Origin: Batrachochytrium dendrobatidis JAM81
Taxonomy: Eukaryota; Chytridiomycota; Chytridiomycetes; Rhizophydiales
Assembly: GCF_000203795.2 (NCBI RefSeq)
Contig: NW_006281099.1
Coordinates: 732,690-796,689, forward strand
Length of the DNA: 64,000 bases
Reading direction: 5' to 3'
In this document: piece after piece, positions 47,164 through 61,689 of the stretch
Layout: every line of letters starts with the position of its first letter
Position numbering within the stretch: the stretch's first letter is position 1
Notes under the pieces: generated by a model
The model's input: the letters and a program-made list of their open reading frames with translations, nothing else
Databases searched by the model: none
Told to the model about the DNA's origin: nothing
Position numbers and translations under genes: made by a program

Positions 47164-49937
47164 TTATTTTCGCTTGCGCATTAGCTTGACCACATCACCG
47201 TCTGCAAATTCGCTCGTGAGTGCACGGGAAGCCATCTGAACTGCTCGACGTTTCATAAGGCTTGCAGAAACAGGCTGATCTTCCTTTGATCTCTTCTTTT
47301 CTTTACCTAATGCCTCTTGACCAAGACGGCTTACCACTCCTGTAGGAGCCTCACGTAGAGCAAAACTTTTTGCCCAATGTCCAAGATGCAAGTTTTTGAT
47401 GTGGAAAATATGCCGCTCTGCGACCGTGTGTGTAGCATACGCTCTAATCTGAGACGTGTATGCTTTTTGAGCAGCTTTATTGCTCTGAATAAAAGAGATC
47501 CAAATACGAGGTTAGAATGAAATTAAACAAGTGCGCAGGGACATGATTTAAAAATCTATGAACTTACAGATGGAGAAGCCATAATGTGTCGCTCAAAAGC
47601 CATATGCAAATCAGTTGCAGCTACTTCAAATGTTTTGCGTTTGGGTTTTCCATTCGCATGGGTCGTGTATGATTCTAAAACCCCGCCAAACTTACACTGA
47701 GGTAGAAATTCAAGTAGGTTATTGGTTGGAACGAGGTCGCAGCCAGCTGATTTCAGGGTCTCGAGATACAGTAGTTCACTTGGCATAAGGAACAAGGTGG
47801 CAGCACCTTGACGTCCTAGACGAGCTGTTCGACCGATTCTGTGAATATAGTCGCGAACTTCACCTGGAGGATCGTACTGCACAATGTGTGCAACATCTGG
47901 AAGATCAAGACCGCGTGCCGCCACATCTGTGCACAAAAGAATAGATTTATCTTCATTAGACTGTGCACAAAACCCAGTGTATGTCGCCTGACGATGAGCA
48001 TGTGGCATTGAACCATGAAGCTTGAATAGACGCACGTTGGGGAATAGATTTGTGGGTTGAACACCGGCCTTGAGCTTGACAGCATCATAAGTTGTCTTGT
48101 CATCCTCATCCTCAGCATCTAAATCAATACCAGCACCCGTGTCATTTGAGTCCAACGCATGTATGAACGAATCAAAATGAAAGTCGACTGAATCTCCTGT
48201 AGCCATGAACACGACAACTTTAGATGCATTGGGAGTCGATGTAATCTTGCGTAAAAGAGCAATAAGGGTAACTAGTCGAAGCTTTGGTGGAGTAAGAACG
48301 TAGGATTGCTTGAGCTGTTTAGGGATTGTTGCTGCATCATTGGTATCTGCCACAGCAGCTGTTGAAGCATCAAATGTCGAATCAGATTTGGAGTTGTTAC
48401 CTGGAATCACGGCTGGCTTATTTTCTTTTTCAGCAATGACTACAGGTTTTATAATAGAGTCTGCTGCTTTGGTGTTTGCAGCACTCTCTTCATTGACAAA
48501 AATCTCTTTGCTGACGGATACCTTTCCATCACCGACACGAATGAAATTGGGTTTTACCAGTGCATATTCGGCTAAACGCTTTACTCCGGCCTCGATTGTA
48601 GCAGAACAAAGCACTGTCTGACGGCCACGCGGCCATCCCGGAACATGCACTCTGGTTTGATTGTAAAGTCCAACATCACGCTTGGTATCCAATATTTTTA
48701 AAATATCACGCAAAGTTTCTTCAAACCCAAGATGAAGCAAGTTATCGGCCTCATCAAGGATAAGCCATCGCAGATTGCTCACATCAAAAGAGTCTGTTGT
48801 TCTTAAATGATCAAGCAAACGGCCTGGTGTGCATACAAGGATATTGACACCCTTGCGCAATCGAGCCTTTTCAGATTTTCGTTTTTCACCACCCACAACA
48901 ATACTTGAAACAATCCAGTGACGATAGTGCACTTGCTGCTGTTTTTTGAAAAGCGTTGTGCTTGCATTTGTGATTGAGCTTGCTTCTGCAACCTCTGCAG
49001 AGTGTGCACTCTGCAATGAATATTTGAGAAGTGAATCCAGCACCTCAGAAATCTGGTGTGCCAACTCGCGTGTTGGTGCAAGAATAATGGCAAACGTGCC
49101 AGCAGTTCTAGAAAACATATGCTGCGTAGTGGGATGGGTGGACTGACGAGCAGCAGATCTAATTAAGCTGTGCAAAATAGGAAGCAAAAATGCAAGAGTT
49201 TTTCCAGATCCGGTCTGTGCTTGAATAATCGCATCATTGTGAGTTGGGTCCAGCAGAACGGGAATCGAAGCCTTTTGAATAAGAGTAGGTTTTTCAAACT
49301 CGAATTTTTTGGACAAATGAAGACTCAACAGCGGATCGATACCAATTCCAGTAAATGTTTCATTTTTTACAAACAAAGGGGCAGCCTCGATAGGCTCGGC
49401 AGCTTTACGATCTGCTTCCTTTTCTGCTTCCTCTTTGGCTTTTCGCGCAGCAAATCCAAGTGGTTTTGAGGATGCTGGTTTAGTAGACTGCAACACAGAC
49501 TCGGATTCTTGAGTTTCCTGACCTTCTGGTCCACTTGAAAAAAGAGAGGAAATAAATCCTTGACTAGATATTTCTTTTTGAGGCATGTTTTTTGGTTTTT
49601 TGTACAAGTGATTGTCAATGACAGGAGCAGAGTAAGATCGTTTCGATGTTGGCTGTGAAGAATTGGGCAAACCAGATGGTGTAGATTGAGGTGGTTGTGT
49701 AGCAAGTTCTCGTGGAGTAGTAGATGATTCTGATTGATTATCAGCAGCCATGAATGCAGTTTGAGGATTTTTTGATTTAAGGTTTTCACTGTGCACAATC
49801 TTCATGGCAGCCATACGTCGTTCCTTCCATGATTTTTTTTTAATGTCCAAAGACACCTGTCTGATATAAGCCGAGTTTGATTTCTTTTCCAATGGCACAC
49901 TGTCTAATACCAAATTGAGCTCCAAACCGACGTCCAT
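47164..49937 (-). CDS. DBP7: DEAD-box RNA helicase Dbp7 (DDX31)
   Basis: Two exons, 49937-47568 and 47484-47164, join in phase to 896 residues. The start is MDVGLELN; the frame's upstream extension is AT-rich and not coding. Helicase motifs in order: Q motif ([13 protein letters not shown], about 215), motif I AQTGSGKT (about 237), [15 protein letters not shown], motif II DEAD (about 392), SAT within CSATIEAG (about 445), then [13 protein letters not shown] and [11 protein letters not shown] (about 706). A 100-residue acidic/Ala-rich insert lies between the two RecA lobes. The C-terminal exon ([31 protein letters not shown]) is typical of Dbp7, the nucleolar helicase for 60S ribosome assembly. 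The second exon supplies that conserved tail, so the single-exon reading would be incomplete. Confidence 0.95.
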
Positions 49938-50118
49938 AGTTGGCCAATGATTTTTCAAAAAAAAAGAAAAAAGTTGAAAGTGAACATCGACTCCACGTGT
50001 GTTTATAAAAAAGAATCCAAAAACCAACCATTTTATTTTCAATTAGTGGGTTCAAGTTGGCCAAGTTGTTTCTGCAAAAAAGCTTGGTAAAAGTAGTTGA
50101 AAATCCATTTGTTTAGTG
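49938..50118. promoter_or_regulatory. 181-bp divergent promoter region, DBP7 / TRM8
   Basis: Short gap between opposite-facing start codons of a ribosome-biogenesis helicase and a tRNA-modifying enzyme. No specific element was identified. Confidence 0.5.
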
Positions 50119-51629
<1,511 letters not shown>

Positions 51630-53182
51630 GCCAAGGATGGTCTAGACAGATATTGAAGGAATTTTGTCGTGGCACCAAAGATTGACGCTTTATCCAATAC
51701 CAACTGAATTGGTAAACTCAAAAATAGCCGAATAAAACAAGCTACGAATGCTTTACAAACGAGTGCTCATTAAATTTTACGTATGGTTGCAAGTTGAGTT
51801 GAACTATCGAGTTGTATATAGCAGTATTGATCTAGTTTGTATGCTGAAAACGGCGACGCAGACAGCACTGCCTTTATCAAACTATGACGATTCTATCAGT
51901 ATTGCTTTTCGGCTACTTGTATTCCAAGCCAAGGGGTACAAAAAGCTAAACAGCTAAGCGGTACACTGGTATGGACAGCAACAATGTGGTATAAATATGC
52001 TGCCGAAATACACGCAGCAGTATGTTGATTCTTTACTTTGGTATATTGCTTTTATCTTGAACCTCAAAAGCTTGATAAGTGGTGGCAATTGATCATGTTT
52101 AGAGGGTGGAGTTTATGCAGCTTCAGCACCACACGCAGAGGCGGACAATTGAAATACAAACCATATACATCAACTTTTGGTACCTGCAAGACTTGCTAGC
52201 TTGCGTGCTTGAGCAAATTTGTGCTTTTCTTGTACTATAAGCATTCTATAAACAAGAAAGTATATAAACTAAGCAAGATATCCCAAAATGGTTGGATCAA
52301 GCTTTAACTTTTGGGTCAAGAAATATTCACTTGAGCCAGCAACTTTATTGAAATCTTCAACTTTAGGATTTTAGGTTTCTTGACAGTTTAAAACAGCAGA
52401 CTATTTTGTTGGCTACGATTCCAGTGGTTGCTCCTTGTTGACATCAAAACTTGCCATCAACTTGCTCACTCTGCGATCTAAGCAAAGTGTAGTGAGCACA
52501 AGCCTGAACAAAGCATATAAGCATTAACCTAACACGGTAAGAAATCTACGTGGATATTCTGTAATGTTTTACCCATGGCCCGTGGCTGCAGTGTTAGATA
52601 CTTGTATACCTAATATTGCAGGAGGCACGAGTCACACTGCCTATTGGCTCGAGTGCTTTTGTCAGCTTGGATCCTTCAGCTTGATGTGCAGTTTACATCC
52701 CACACCCCACTTATATTGAACTGAACTTTACTAATACTGCCTTGTACAAACTACGTTTAACCTCGACTTATTAGACCTTGGCTGTGCACCCATCAAACAA
52801 GTGGTTTTCAGCTATCGAATATTTGACAGAAAAACAAAAGCTCGCTGAGTTGACGTAAAAGCAAAGTTGTCAAATTACAAGCCCAAAGGCATTGAGAAAA
52901 ATTTACCAACATTCATTCCCGAACCCTTTCATCCAAGCCAAGTTTAAAACCATTTGAAGCGTGACGTGTTTTGTGCGCCTTCATTTGATATCTCATCTTC
53001 TAAATCCGTTTAAATCAACTTCCTTTCATTCTTTTTGCAAACACGTGGTTGCTCTATCTTTACTACAGTACTCGTTGGTCATATTAGCAATCATTTCACC
53101 TACCGGCCCAATTAGCTGACATTTGCCAGATTTTCTCGATTCATCAGTAATACCGTCAACATATTCTGACATATTACATTCA
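51630..53182. other. 1.55-kb spacer, nothing firmly recognised
   Basis: Between the TRM8 stop codon and the next start codon. A 69-codon frame at 51748-51957 has no recognisable feature. The last few hundred bases are presumably the promoter and 5' UTR of the following gene. No repeat of the window's known families was found here. Confidence 0.5.
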
Positions 53183-54694
53183 ATGGGACGTAGATCTCTC
53201 AAAACCAGAGGGCATCTACTTCAGTACATTACCTCATTCGCTAGCGACAAGCTTGGAAACAGTAATGTGTTGCATGGAGATGCTCTGCAGCGCATTATAG
53301 CGAACATCGTTTACGGAACATCGCTTAAAGCAGAATGCACTTTAAGACGAGTTTTGACGCTGTCGGATCAAGACCGGACACTTTGGATGGTGTCGGTCTT
53401 ATCTGCAGCGCTGACTGAAAATGGGCTTCACGATGACGCCGAGGCCATTGAAGAATATCTGACGCAAAAACAAACTATGACCAATCACCGAGTTTCTGTC
53501 CCCAACTGGAGCAACACATCGTCTACTTGTCTACCCTCTTCGCCTACTCTCTTGCCACACCTATTCGAGCTTCTATCCAAAGCACCCGTCGCCAACAAAA
53601 ATAAACCAACTCAGCTGATGACATCCCCGCTACAGGATTTATCGCTTGTTTCGCCATTACGAGTAACGAATGCTTTGCTCGAATCAAATGCTTGCTTTCT
53701 CGACGGCCAGTCAAGCATGGACTACTGTAAAAACCCTACGGCCGTATCCTCATGTTTAGAACGTGAATACTCTATACCATCGGCCGTGCAGCTTTCTTCG
53801 CCTACCTTTCGGCCTAGTATTCCGGTTGATTCTGAGCCACAGACCCTATTGTTGTCTAATGAAGATGGTAGACTTGACCCAACATCTAAACCAGTAGAAT
53901 CTGCGATTGAAAGTTTGGACATGTACGGCCGTGATACTTGCCATGACTTTTATGCAACACTGCATGGTACTTCGCCTCGACTGTCAATGTCCCTGCATCA
54001 ACATTGCTTGACCCAACCAAAAGCACAACCCTCATTGCATCACCAGTCAATGCTAGGTTTAGAGAATAGTAATAGCACGAGTGCTCTCCAACCTTCAATT
54101 GGTTTGCTCACCCCTTTTTCACAAGCCTCAGAATTAAATCGGCATGTGCCTGCAACCCCTTTTGTGACTAATTCAACTCGTGTTGACTCTTATAAACAGC
54201 TTTATCCTGGTACTTCATTTACCAGCTCCGTATGTGCTGCCATGAGCCACCTCTGTGCCTGCGGGGCCGTCATGACGCTGATTCAAAATCGCAAGGTATT
54301 TTGTCCATCAGGACATAATTCAAGATTGCCCCCACAAGCCCAAGAGGCTTTGGACAGTTCAGTGCTCTGCACTCCAACTATAAGTGGTTTTATTAAAACC
54401 GAATCTAGAAACTGTGCTACATTGGTTTCTGCACCAATCATGATTCATCAGTCGAATAGTAGTATCAGGCATCATGATGCCAATCCGAATAGCAGGACTA
54501 ATCGCATCAGCAACTGTACATCTAGTGCTAGCCCAAGTGCATCATACGCCAACACTTTGAGCAAGATCAGTACCACTACCAGCATTGCAACTGACCATTT
54601 GGCACAGTTGGGATTGTCAAAGAGACGGGTATTTGGACTTCTTCGACATGAGATGGCAATACATAGTAGTGCAAGAGCCAGAATGGTGCTGTAG
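53183..54694 (+). CDS. Unrecognised Ser/Thr-rich protein with a short Cys/His cluster
   Basis: A single-exon frame of 503 residues from the first ATG (MGRRSLKTRGHLLQYI); the frame is open 20 codons further up but without ATG. The first 110 residues look globular and helical (LQRIIANIVYG, TLRRVLTLSDQDRTLW, DDAEAIEEYL). The middle 250 are Ser/Pro/Leu-rich and probably disordered. At about 350-380 is HLCACGAVMTLIQNRKVFC followed by SGH, a C-x-C...C-x3-H arrangement that could bind zinc. The basic C-terminus is LLRHEMAIHSSARARMVL. No family recognised; a nuclear role is possible but only a guess. A MITE-like element starts 8 bp after the stop codon and must form its 3' UTR or terminator. Confidence 0.65.
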   Translation: MGRRSLKTRGHLLQYITSFASDKLGNSNVLHGDALQRIIANIVYGTSLKAECTLRRVLTLSDQDRTLWMVSVLSAALTENGLHDDAEAIEEYLTQKQTMTNHRVSVPNWSNTSSTCLPSSPTLLPHLFELLSKAPVANKNKPTQLMTSPLQDLSLVSPLRVTNALLESNACFLDGQSSMDYCKNPTAVSSCLEREYSIPSAVQLSSPTFRPSIPVDSEPQTLLLSNEDGRLDPTSKPVESAIESLDMYGRDTCHDFYATLHGTSPRLSMSLHQHCLTQPKAQPSLHHQSMLGLENSNSTSALQPSIGLLTPFSQASELNRHVPATPFVTNSTRVDSYKQLYPGTSFTSSVCAAMSHLCACGAVMTLIQNRKVFCPSGHNSRLPPQAQEALDSSVLCTPTISGFIKTESRNCATLVSAPIMIHQSNSSIRHHDANPNSRTNRISNCTSSASPSASYANTLSKISTTTSIATDHLAQLGLSKRRVFGLLRHEMAIHSSARARMVL

Positions 54695-54701
54695 TTTTGG
54701 T

Positions 54702-55266
54702 ATTACTGTCGTATTCATGTAAAATGGAGCACATTATCTTGCAGTGTATGTTGCTTCAGAATATACAATGACTGGTGTTGCCCTTTTACAAACCGACTGC
54801 TTTTTCAACTCTTCTAAACAACGTCCATCTTTTGGTGCCCACAATCATTTTTTCATTTTTCGGCATAAGCCATACACTACAATCTTCAGATTCATCCATT
54901 GCAATTCAGATATTTGGTGACTTTCAAATCACTCCTAATTTCATACATTCTAGCGCAAAAAACAAAGATTGCACGTCCTGGGAGTACAACTGCTGTTTTC
55001 TTACCATTCGCCCAATGTTTGGTTTGTAGGAAAAGATAGCGAATCAAGTGTTGAGGACTTACTGGAGCTGCGATGTGATGCAAACATTTGTTTAGTTGTT
55101 TTATGCAAAAATGAGCACGGAGAAAGATCAGTAGACTGTTGGGAAGTTTAAAGAGCAGACGTCCAATGGAATCGATGGGAATTGATACCAATCACTCATG
55201 AAACTGGCGGTTTATTATGCAGACACATCTATTTAGCTTTTCATTTTATGTGAATATGACTGTAAT
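54702..55266 (+). mobile_element. MITE-like element, copy B (longest)
   Basis: 565 bp, with ends ATTACTGTCGTATTCATGTA on the left and ...ATTTTATGTGAATATGACTG on the right, forming an imperfect inverted repeat of about 25 bp. Internal similarity to copy A (same orientation) and copy C (reverse). No open frame longer than about 100 codons and no transposase motif, so it would be non-autonomous. Confidence 0.75.
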
Positions 55267-55753
55267 AGATGCGTGGTTTGCATATGGCTAGTCATGATGT
55301 ACTTTTGAATCTACCAATCCATGTATATGTGACTCTACATTAAAAATTACAAACCACCAATATTTTTTATCGTTGATATTTTAGTGAGTGTTTGACCTGG
55401 CTTTAGAAACACATACGAGTTCATTTCCAACTCGGAAGAGTTTATGCTAATCCATTCGAACTGCAGTGGCTCGACCAGCGTCCTTGTTGGAGGCGTTACT
55501 TGAAATCCACTCAAAAATTTCACGTGACCATTTGAAACCTCGACAATAACCGACTTTGAAGTCTAAACCATTCAAATCTCTCGACTTGTTTATTAATCTT
55601 GCGATTACGCAGCTTCGATCCTACCCACACCACTTGCTGGCGATTGTTATTCCTCATCTATTGGTGGTGTTCAATTCACTTATTTTTGAAGTTTCTGCCC
55701 ATTTTATTCCGACTACAAACTTATAACTCACAGCAGCTCCTATAATAAGCCAT
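55267..55753. other. 487-bp upstream region of the first membrane-protein gene
   Basis: AT-rich, no ORF of note; presumably the promoter of the gene starting at 55754. Confidence 0.5.
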
Positions 55754-57803
55754 ATGCCATCACTGCTAGATAAAATAGTGTTGTATCCACTGGCTCAGAT
55801 GGGCGTCCAAGTGAACAAACCCAACTGGCCGAAATTGACTGTCATTCTATCGATTGTTCAGACACTGATCATTTCAATCATACAGGCGATCATCATGACA
55901 TCTTTGTTGGGATTCACCAACACTGTCTTCACTGCTACTATGTCTGGGTTTTCTCCATTTATTGCTGTCTATCAGGGACTCTTTATCTTTGCGTTGTTCT
56001 TTCAGCTTTTGGGCTCCCTTGATGCTGTAAGGATTTATGCATTGCAATACCATTCGCCATATCCACGACTCCCATCCCCATTACTTTTAATTTTGGCTAG
56101 TATCTATAGTATTTGCTGTTCAATCCACATGGCTTTTATTGTTCTCCATGTTTCATAATCAGAATGGATCTTCAAGGTTGATGTTTCTGGTCTTGGCGGG
56201 ATTTTCATCAAATCCCTATTACTATACTTGTCTTGAACTCCTTTTACAACTACTAAAGCACATTTATCATTCTATATGATCTGGATTACTCACATGCTTC
56301 ATTCCATCAACTTTTAGTATCTATCACGAAACTCGATGCAAGTCATTGCTGTCGGCGCATTTCAAATCCTCACTTTAATTTATTCTGCTGCCCGTAAGTA
56401 GATAGATGCCCATCTAGCTTAGGATTTGTTCTTCATTACTTTATATACTTGTACAACTGCTAACGCTGTTGTACAGAAATTGCACAGATGCATTCTTTTC
56501 AACAATGTATAGACACATATCGTACCATTGGACTATCTGGCATGAATCAATTGAACATGTTTGCTGCAATTTGGGATTTGGAGCAGGATGGATGGTGAGT
56601 TTCTTGATTTCTAATGCAACTACGTTTTAGTAATTGATCTAGTGCTAATTTGTAATCATCCACTTTTATTTTCAAGCCCATTTCGAACAGTCAACAAGGT
56701 CAATTCAACCTTTTATTTTACCATTGGAGATTCAACCAGTGCCTCACCAACAAATATTAGCACCTCCATCAACAGCAATTTTTCAACCATCACCGCCTCA
56801 CTATCACTGGCTTACGTTGTGTTAGTCTTGATGCTGATTGTTACTTTTGTTGGCGTGCTTGTTTCTAGAAAAACCATTGATATTTTTGGCTGGGCTATTT
56901 TTTATTCGCATGGTGCTGACATTGCCAAACGGGAACTGCTTACTCGCTACCATCTTTTTAATGTGTTGCTCAAAGTCAATGTTTACTTTTCGATTGGCAT
57001 AGTGCTGCAAATGCTATCGGCACTGTATTTTTCGCAAAAAGTTCAGATTACAATGGCTAGTGTTCCAGCCAATGTTGGACATGTTGCCGCGCTAGCCACA
57101 AAACAAACCTTGATTGCAGATCAAGTCAATATCAGCAGAATTTTATTTGCAATTGCTGGTAGTATTGTTCTTATAGTTGCTTCTCTGTACTACCTGTTTG
57201 GGTATTATGGAGTGCGACGGGGCAGCAAACTTCTTATGGGCTGCTTTTTTGTTGTCATGGTTTTCAATGCGTCGGCTGTAGGATTTGCATTTTTTGAGGC
57301 TATTTTCAACGAACTCTACCATGTTGTCAAGATATGGCTGGCTACATTTGGTGAGATTTGGAATGTATTTTTGGGGGTCTAATCCTACTTTAAATAGAAC
57401 CATGAATTGCTAACAGTATTTTAAACTCGATTGTTTAGCTGTCATACACTTTGCTCTTAATATTGCAACCGTTGTTAGTGCTTCACTATGCATTCGCGAT
57501 TTTGAATCTGGATTGCCAGAAATTGCTAGATCGCTTGGTACTTTCAAGATCCCATCTTCTGATAGTATCCCATCGATTGTCGTTCCACAAGACAAGTTAA
57601 TGCCCTTGCCTAAAATATCAACTTCCCAAGTATCGCTTCAAACCGGGTTGAACGTAGGAAACAGCTGCGCTTCTACAGCAGTATTAGCAATTCCTGATGA
57701 TGCATCTTTTAATGCACCAAGACAATCTACAGCAAAATCTCGGAGATCATCGTCCGAGGGCTGTTCTATACCGTCTACACGACCAAGAATGACCATTGAT
57801 TGA
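55754..57803 (+). CDS. Multipass membrane protein, UPF0658/Golgi-like, paralogue 1
   Basis: Exons 55754-56026, 56318-56393, 56477-56594, 56677-57350 and 57439-57803 join in phase to 501 residues. Seven or more hydrophobic segments are visible, among them LTVILSIVQTLIISIIQAII, FIAVYQGLFIFALFFQLLG, VIAVGAFQILTLIYSA, SLAYVVLVLMLIVTFVGVLV and ILFAIAGSIVLIVASLYYLF. The join LGSLDAV | RNSMQVIAVGAFQ and the cytoplasmic TIDIFGWAIF...IAKRELLTRYH recall the fungal UPF0658 Golgi membrane proteins, from memory and unverified. The soluble tail of about 90 residues is Ser-rich and basic (KSRRSSSEG). It has a tandem paralogue 0.9 kb downstream with the same intron positions. Confidence 0.7.
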
Positions 57804-58682
57804 TTTGGACTGATGGATATGTATATATGGAAAGCTTTTATTTAAACAGTTTACACGGATTTACTACTATTATTTATTTGCTACTACTAAATGCTACCTG
57901 TATCTTTCTCTTGACAAGGTTACTATGATATTGGTTCCTGTTGCAACACTAAATCTGATCTCAATGCCACATTGTATTTGATCAATCATTGCATATTCTA
58001 TCTCCTCTTAATACCTATCGATGGCTCGACTGCTCTTATTATTTTACGAGCAGTCGATCATTGAAATTTGCAAAATAAATGCAATTGGAACTATAGTGAC
58101 CAGTGGTGTTGATTTAGATGCTTCAAGTCATTTGCAGACTGTTGCTTTGAACCAATTGGGTTTCAAGACCAATTCAAAGTTTAGAATCCGCTGTGATTCC
58201 GGCTTTTGAAATACGACATGCACAAGAACAGATGCTTAAACGAATCGGATGATTTCAGTGCAAGCGTTGCACACAAGCCAAGTCAAGCCAAGCCAATGCA
58301 TTTGATTGCAATGACAATTGTCATGAAGCATACGAGTCGTTTATGAGAATACTAAAACTGTTGAATGTGAGAACATTCAGTCCAAAGACTTGATTGTAGC
58401 ACGATGAATAGCATGATGTTGTTATGGGATGCTTACCAAGCCACACAGATCCAGGGATGTCCTGTGTGATTAGGACACCATCCTGTGCTTTCAACCCGTT
58501 TGAAATTGGCTCGAAACTTCTTTTCAAAATCGAATTCAACTTGCGCTAGATTGTAGTCTTGGATTCTTATTGGAAAACAATCCAGCAACTTTACCTACAA
58601 GTTTGGGTTTAAAAACTTGGCCTTTTGCTGGCTGAAGAATCAGAACACTTTATTGACTACAGCTTCATTCACTCTGTTCAAC
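57804..58682. other. 880-bp spacer between tandem paralogues
   Basis: A 62-codon frame at 58021-58209 and a minus-strand frame at 58321-58539 have no recognisable feature. The sequence does not look like a decayed third paralogue. It presumably holds the promoter of the second copy. Confidence 0.5.
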
Positions 58683-61068
58683 ATGCGATTCTTTTCAAAA
58701 GAGTCGGCTCAAAATCTACTTACAAAAAAGTCGGATTGGCCTACACTGGCTGTTGGCTTATCACTCTTTCAGGCCATTGCAATTACTTTCCTGGAATCGT
58801 TTCTCATATACAAGGTTGCCTATCATTTAGACCAAGCGTTTTCTCAATCCACATCAGGATACGCTCCTTTTGTAGTCATTTACTTGTCGCTATTTATATT
58901 TGCGCTCTGGTTCCAAGTCTATGGTGCATTGGATGCAGTTGAGTATCATATTATCTAGTTGGCTTGCAAGTACTAGCACAACTCATTCATTGGGATATTA
59001 CTTGGTCTTCACTTCATAATGGGCTTGTATGTTTTGGCCACATGATGATTTCTACAATATTATACATGTTCAAGTTGACAAGATATAGCCTGTGATGGCA
59101 GTTTTGCCCGAGTATGGGTTTGAATCAGTTCTGTTCATGGCAGTTGCCATCAGGATTTCTTCAATTCATGTCTGTTGGCTTCTTGCTCAGCATATCTATA
59201 GAGAATGAGCATATGCTTGACACTTCTGTTCATTGTTCTACAACAATGATGACCTGCATAGATGGTCAGTCCTTGTGCACCCACTCAGTAACCAAAAGGG
59301 GTGCTTTATTTCTCCGCACATGTCACTGTTAAACCTTCTACAACTTGGGACTACTTGCTCAAGTCGAGGGGTTGTGGCTATGTACAGTAGTTTGGTGACT
59401 TGTCTACTGTGCGGTATATTAGCCGCATTCGGGCTTCTCTAATTGTGCATTATAAATCTGCTCTATGTGTGGTGAAATGTCTTGGCTTTTGTCGTGCTTT
59501 TCATGAGATGAAGAGGCACATTTTCCATAATTATCTGTAAATATAAAGCAAATAGTGTACTAACATGGAATCCGATTATTACCGTGGTCATCCATGCTTA
59601 GTTTTATCATCGAAACTCTATTCAAGTTATTGCGGTAACTCTGTTCAACGCAGTGACAGTCATCTATTCTATCAGTCGTAAGTAATCCGAGTTTCTCATC
59701 CATTGTTTGTCATCCAACTCACTTTAACACTCGCTTGGTTTTACCTGCAATCTTGCATGTTTCAATAGAAATCGTTCAACTGTCCAATCTGAGGTTTTGC
59801 TTGGTGACATATCTGGATATTTTTCACCAAAATCATACTACTAGCGACGCATACCAACAGGTCTACTCTTTGGAACAGGATACTACAAAGACATGGTTGG
59901 TTTTTCTATCCATTCACTATATATTTGTTATGTGGAGTGCTGACTCTTCAACCCAATGCATTGTTTTTAGCCGGTTTTCATCCGTGAAAATGGTAAACGG
60001 CACGTTTTCACCTTCCTACGTTGCAATATCCAGCGTGTATCCTCCCGAAGTGATCGCTCTAAACCTGGGTGTAGTATTGGGGGCATTTGAAACCGCCGTG
60101 TTCATTGGGTATGGCATCATTGTGGTGATGGTGCTCTGCAGCCTTGTTGGACTGTTTTTGTCTTTCAAAACATTTGGAGTCTATGGTTGGTCTATTTATC
60201 AAATACAAGGGGCTGACATTGAAAAACGAGGTAACTATTGTTGGCTGCCATTGATCTCTTCTGTCTTCAACATACTGATATTGAATGGCGATTCTGATTG
60301 GTCTGTAATTGAAAACAATAGAAATTTTAAAAAGATACTACATTTTTGCAACGACCATGAAGTTCAACGTATTCTTCTTTCTTGGAATTATTGCTCAAAT
60401 TGGATTTGCCGCTTACTTTAAAAACAAAGTGGCCACAGTCAATGCCCTTGATGATGATGGTAGACTACATGCTACTTTGGAACGGAATCGACTACAATTA
60501 TGGGGGTATGGCGCCATTACCTTGTTCACATCACTCTTTTACTTTGTTCTCGGATACCTCGGTATGCGACGTACAAATTTTTTGATGATGTGTGCGTTTC
60601 TGGTCATGATGGTTGTGTATATTGCCGCAGTTTTTTATTTCCTTATTCAAGCAAATAATGATCCAGATTTAAGCATTACACGGATTTGGCTCACTGTATT
60701 TGGTAAATGCATTCATTTTATCGCTGGATCGTTCCGGTATAATCATTTGAATTTTATTCTGGTTTACGTCACTAACATTTGATATCAATTGGTATTAGCT
60801 GCATTCCAAATTCTACTCAATCTAATCACTCTCTATAGTGCAATTGCTTCAATGCGAGATTTTTCTAAAGGATTGAAAGACATTGGTATGCTGATCTCAT
60901 CTTGTGCTGCTTTTGAGCTTACTGTGTTTGGGCTGTTAGTTTTCTTCTGACATCCGGTCTAACCTATTCAAATTGATTTTTATAGTGCAATCTGTTATTG
61001 TTATAAAATCTTCAACAGATGCCAAGCAAATGGAGTCGACAGACCATTCACGGATGATTTTAGACTAA
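58683..61068 (+). CDS. Multipass membrane protein, UPF0658/Golgi-like, paralogue 2
   Basis: Exons 58683-58937, 59602-59677, 59769-59895, 59971-60230, 60322-60702, 60799-60885 and 60986-61068 join in phase to 422 residues. Segment by segment it parallels the upstream gene: SIQVIAVTLFNAVTVIYSIS, SLEQDTTKTW, FGVYGWSIYQIQGADIEKR, VFFFLGIIAQIGFAAYF, YFVLGYLGMRR and a matching last exon with ASMRDFSKGL. Intron positions and phases correspond, but paralogue 2 has two extra introns (60231-60321 and 60886-60985) and a 664-bp first intron. The tail is short. The protein sequences are quite diverged, so this is an old duplication compared with the CBM18 blocks. Confidence 0.7.
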
Positions 61069-61689
61069 CCATTTCAATTCTATCATAATCTTGTTTATCT
61101 TTTAATTCATACTATCACTGCTTTTAATACAATTGCCATATCTTTAACGAGACGGATCATTTGCAATAGACAGTAATAAAAGTTGTTAATACCCTAATTA
61201 GGCATGTTCTACAAGACTGCCATCGAGTTTCCTAAACTTTGTGTTTGAGAAATAGGTCTATATCATTTTTATAGTCAAACTACTGACAGGATTGATTTGG
61301 GCTCTCTAGACAATGGGATAGACCTGTTTTTGCTGATCGCAGTGCTTGGGAGGCCAATTTGTTTTTTCAAATGGATCTAAAAGGTTTGTCCTATCCCATC
61401 ATCATATGTTGGTACTACCTTATTCATGCAGTGGACACAAGCAATGGAACGAATGTCGAAAACATCCATATCATTTGCAGTCAATCCCGTCTATTCAATG
61501 TTCAACACCCTACAAAAGATACAACACAATGAAGCGTGTAGAGCTGGATCCACCTTATCAAACAATTGGAACCATTCTTGCCAGATGAACGTATTTTATT
61601 TTGGATGAATACGGCGTGAAACCAGAAAGTTGGATCTTGAAATTGAACCATGTTTTGATTTTGCAAAATGGGCAAGAGGTTCAAGAGGT
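61069..61689. other. 620-bp convergent intergenic region
   Basis: Lies between the stop codons of the second membrane protein (+) and the aminopeptidase (-). An 80-codon frame at 61346-61588 is not supported by any recognisable feature. Confidence 0.5.

Noticed and set aside
58021..58209. 62-codon frame between the tandem membrane-protein genes
   Set aside because: No similarity to the flanking paralogues, no recognisable feature and no splice continuation found.
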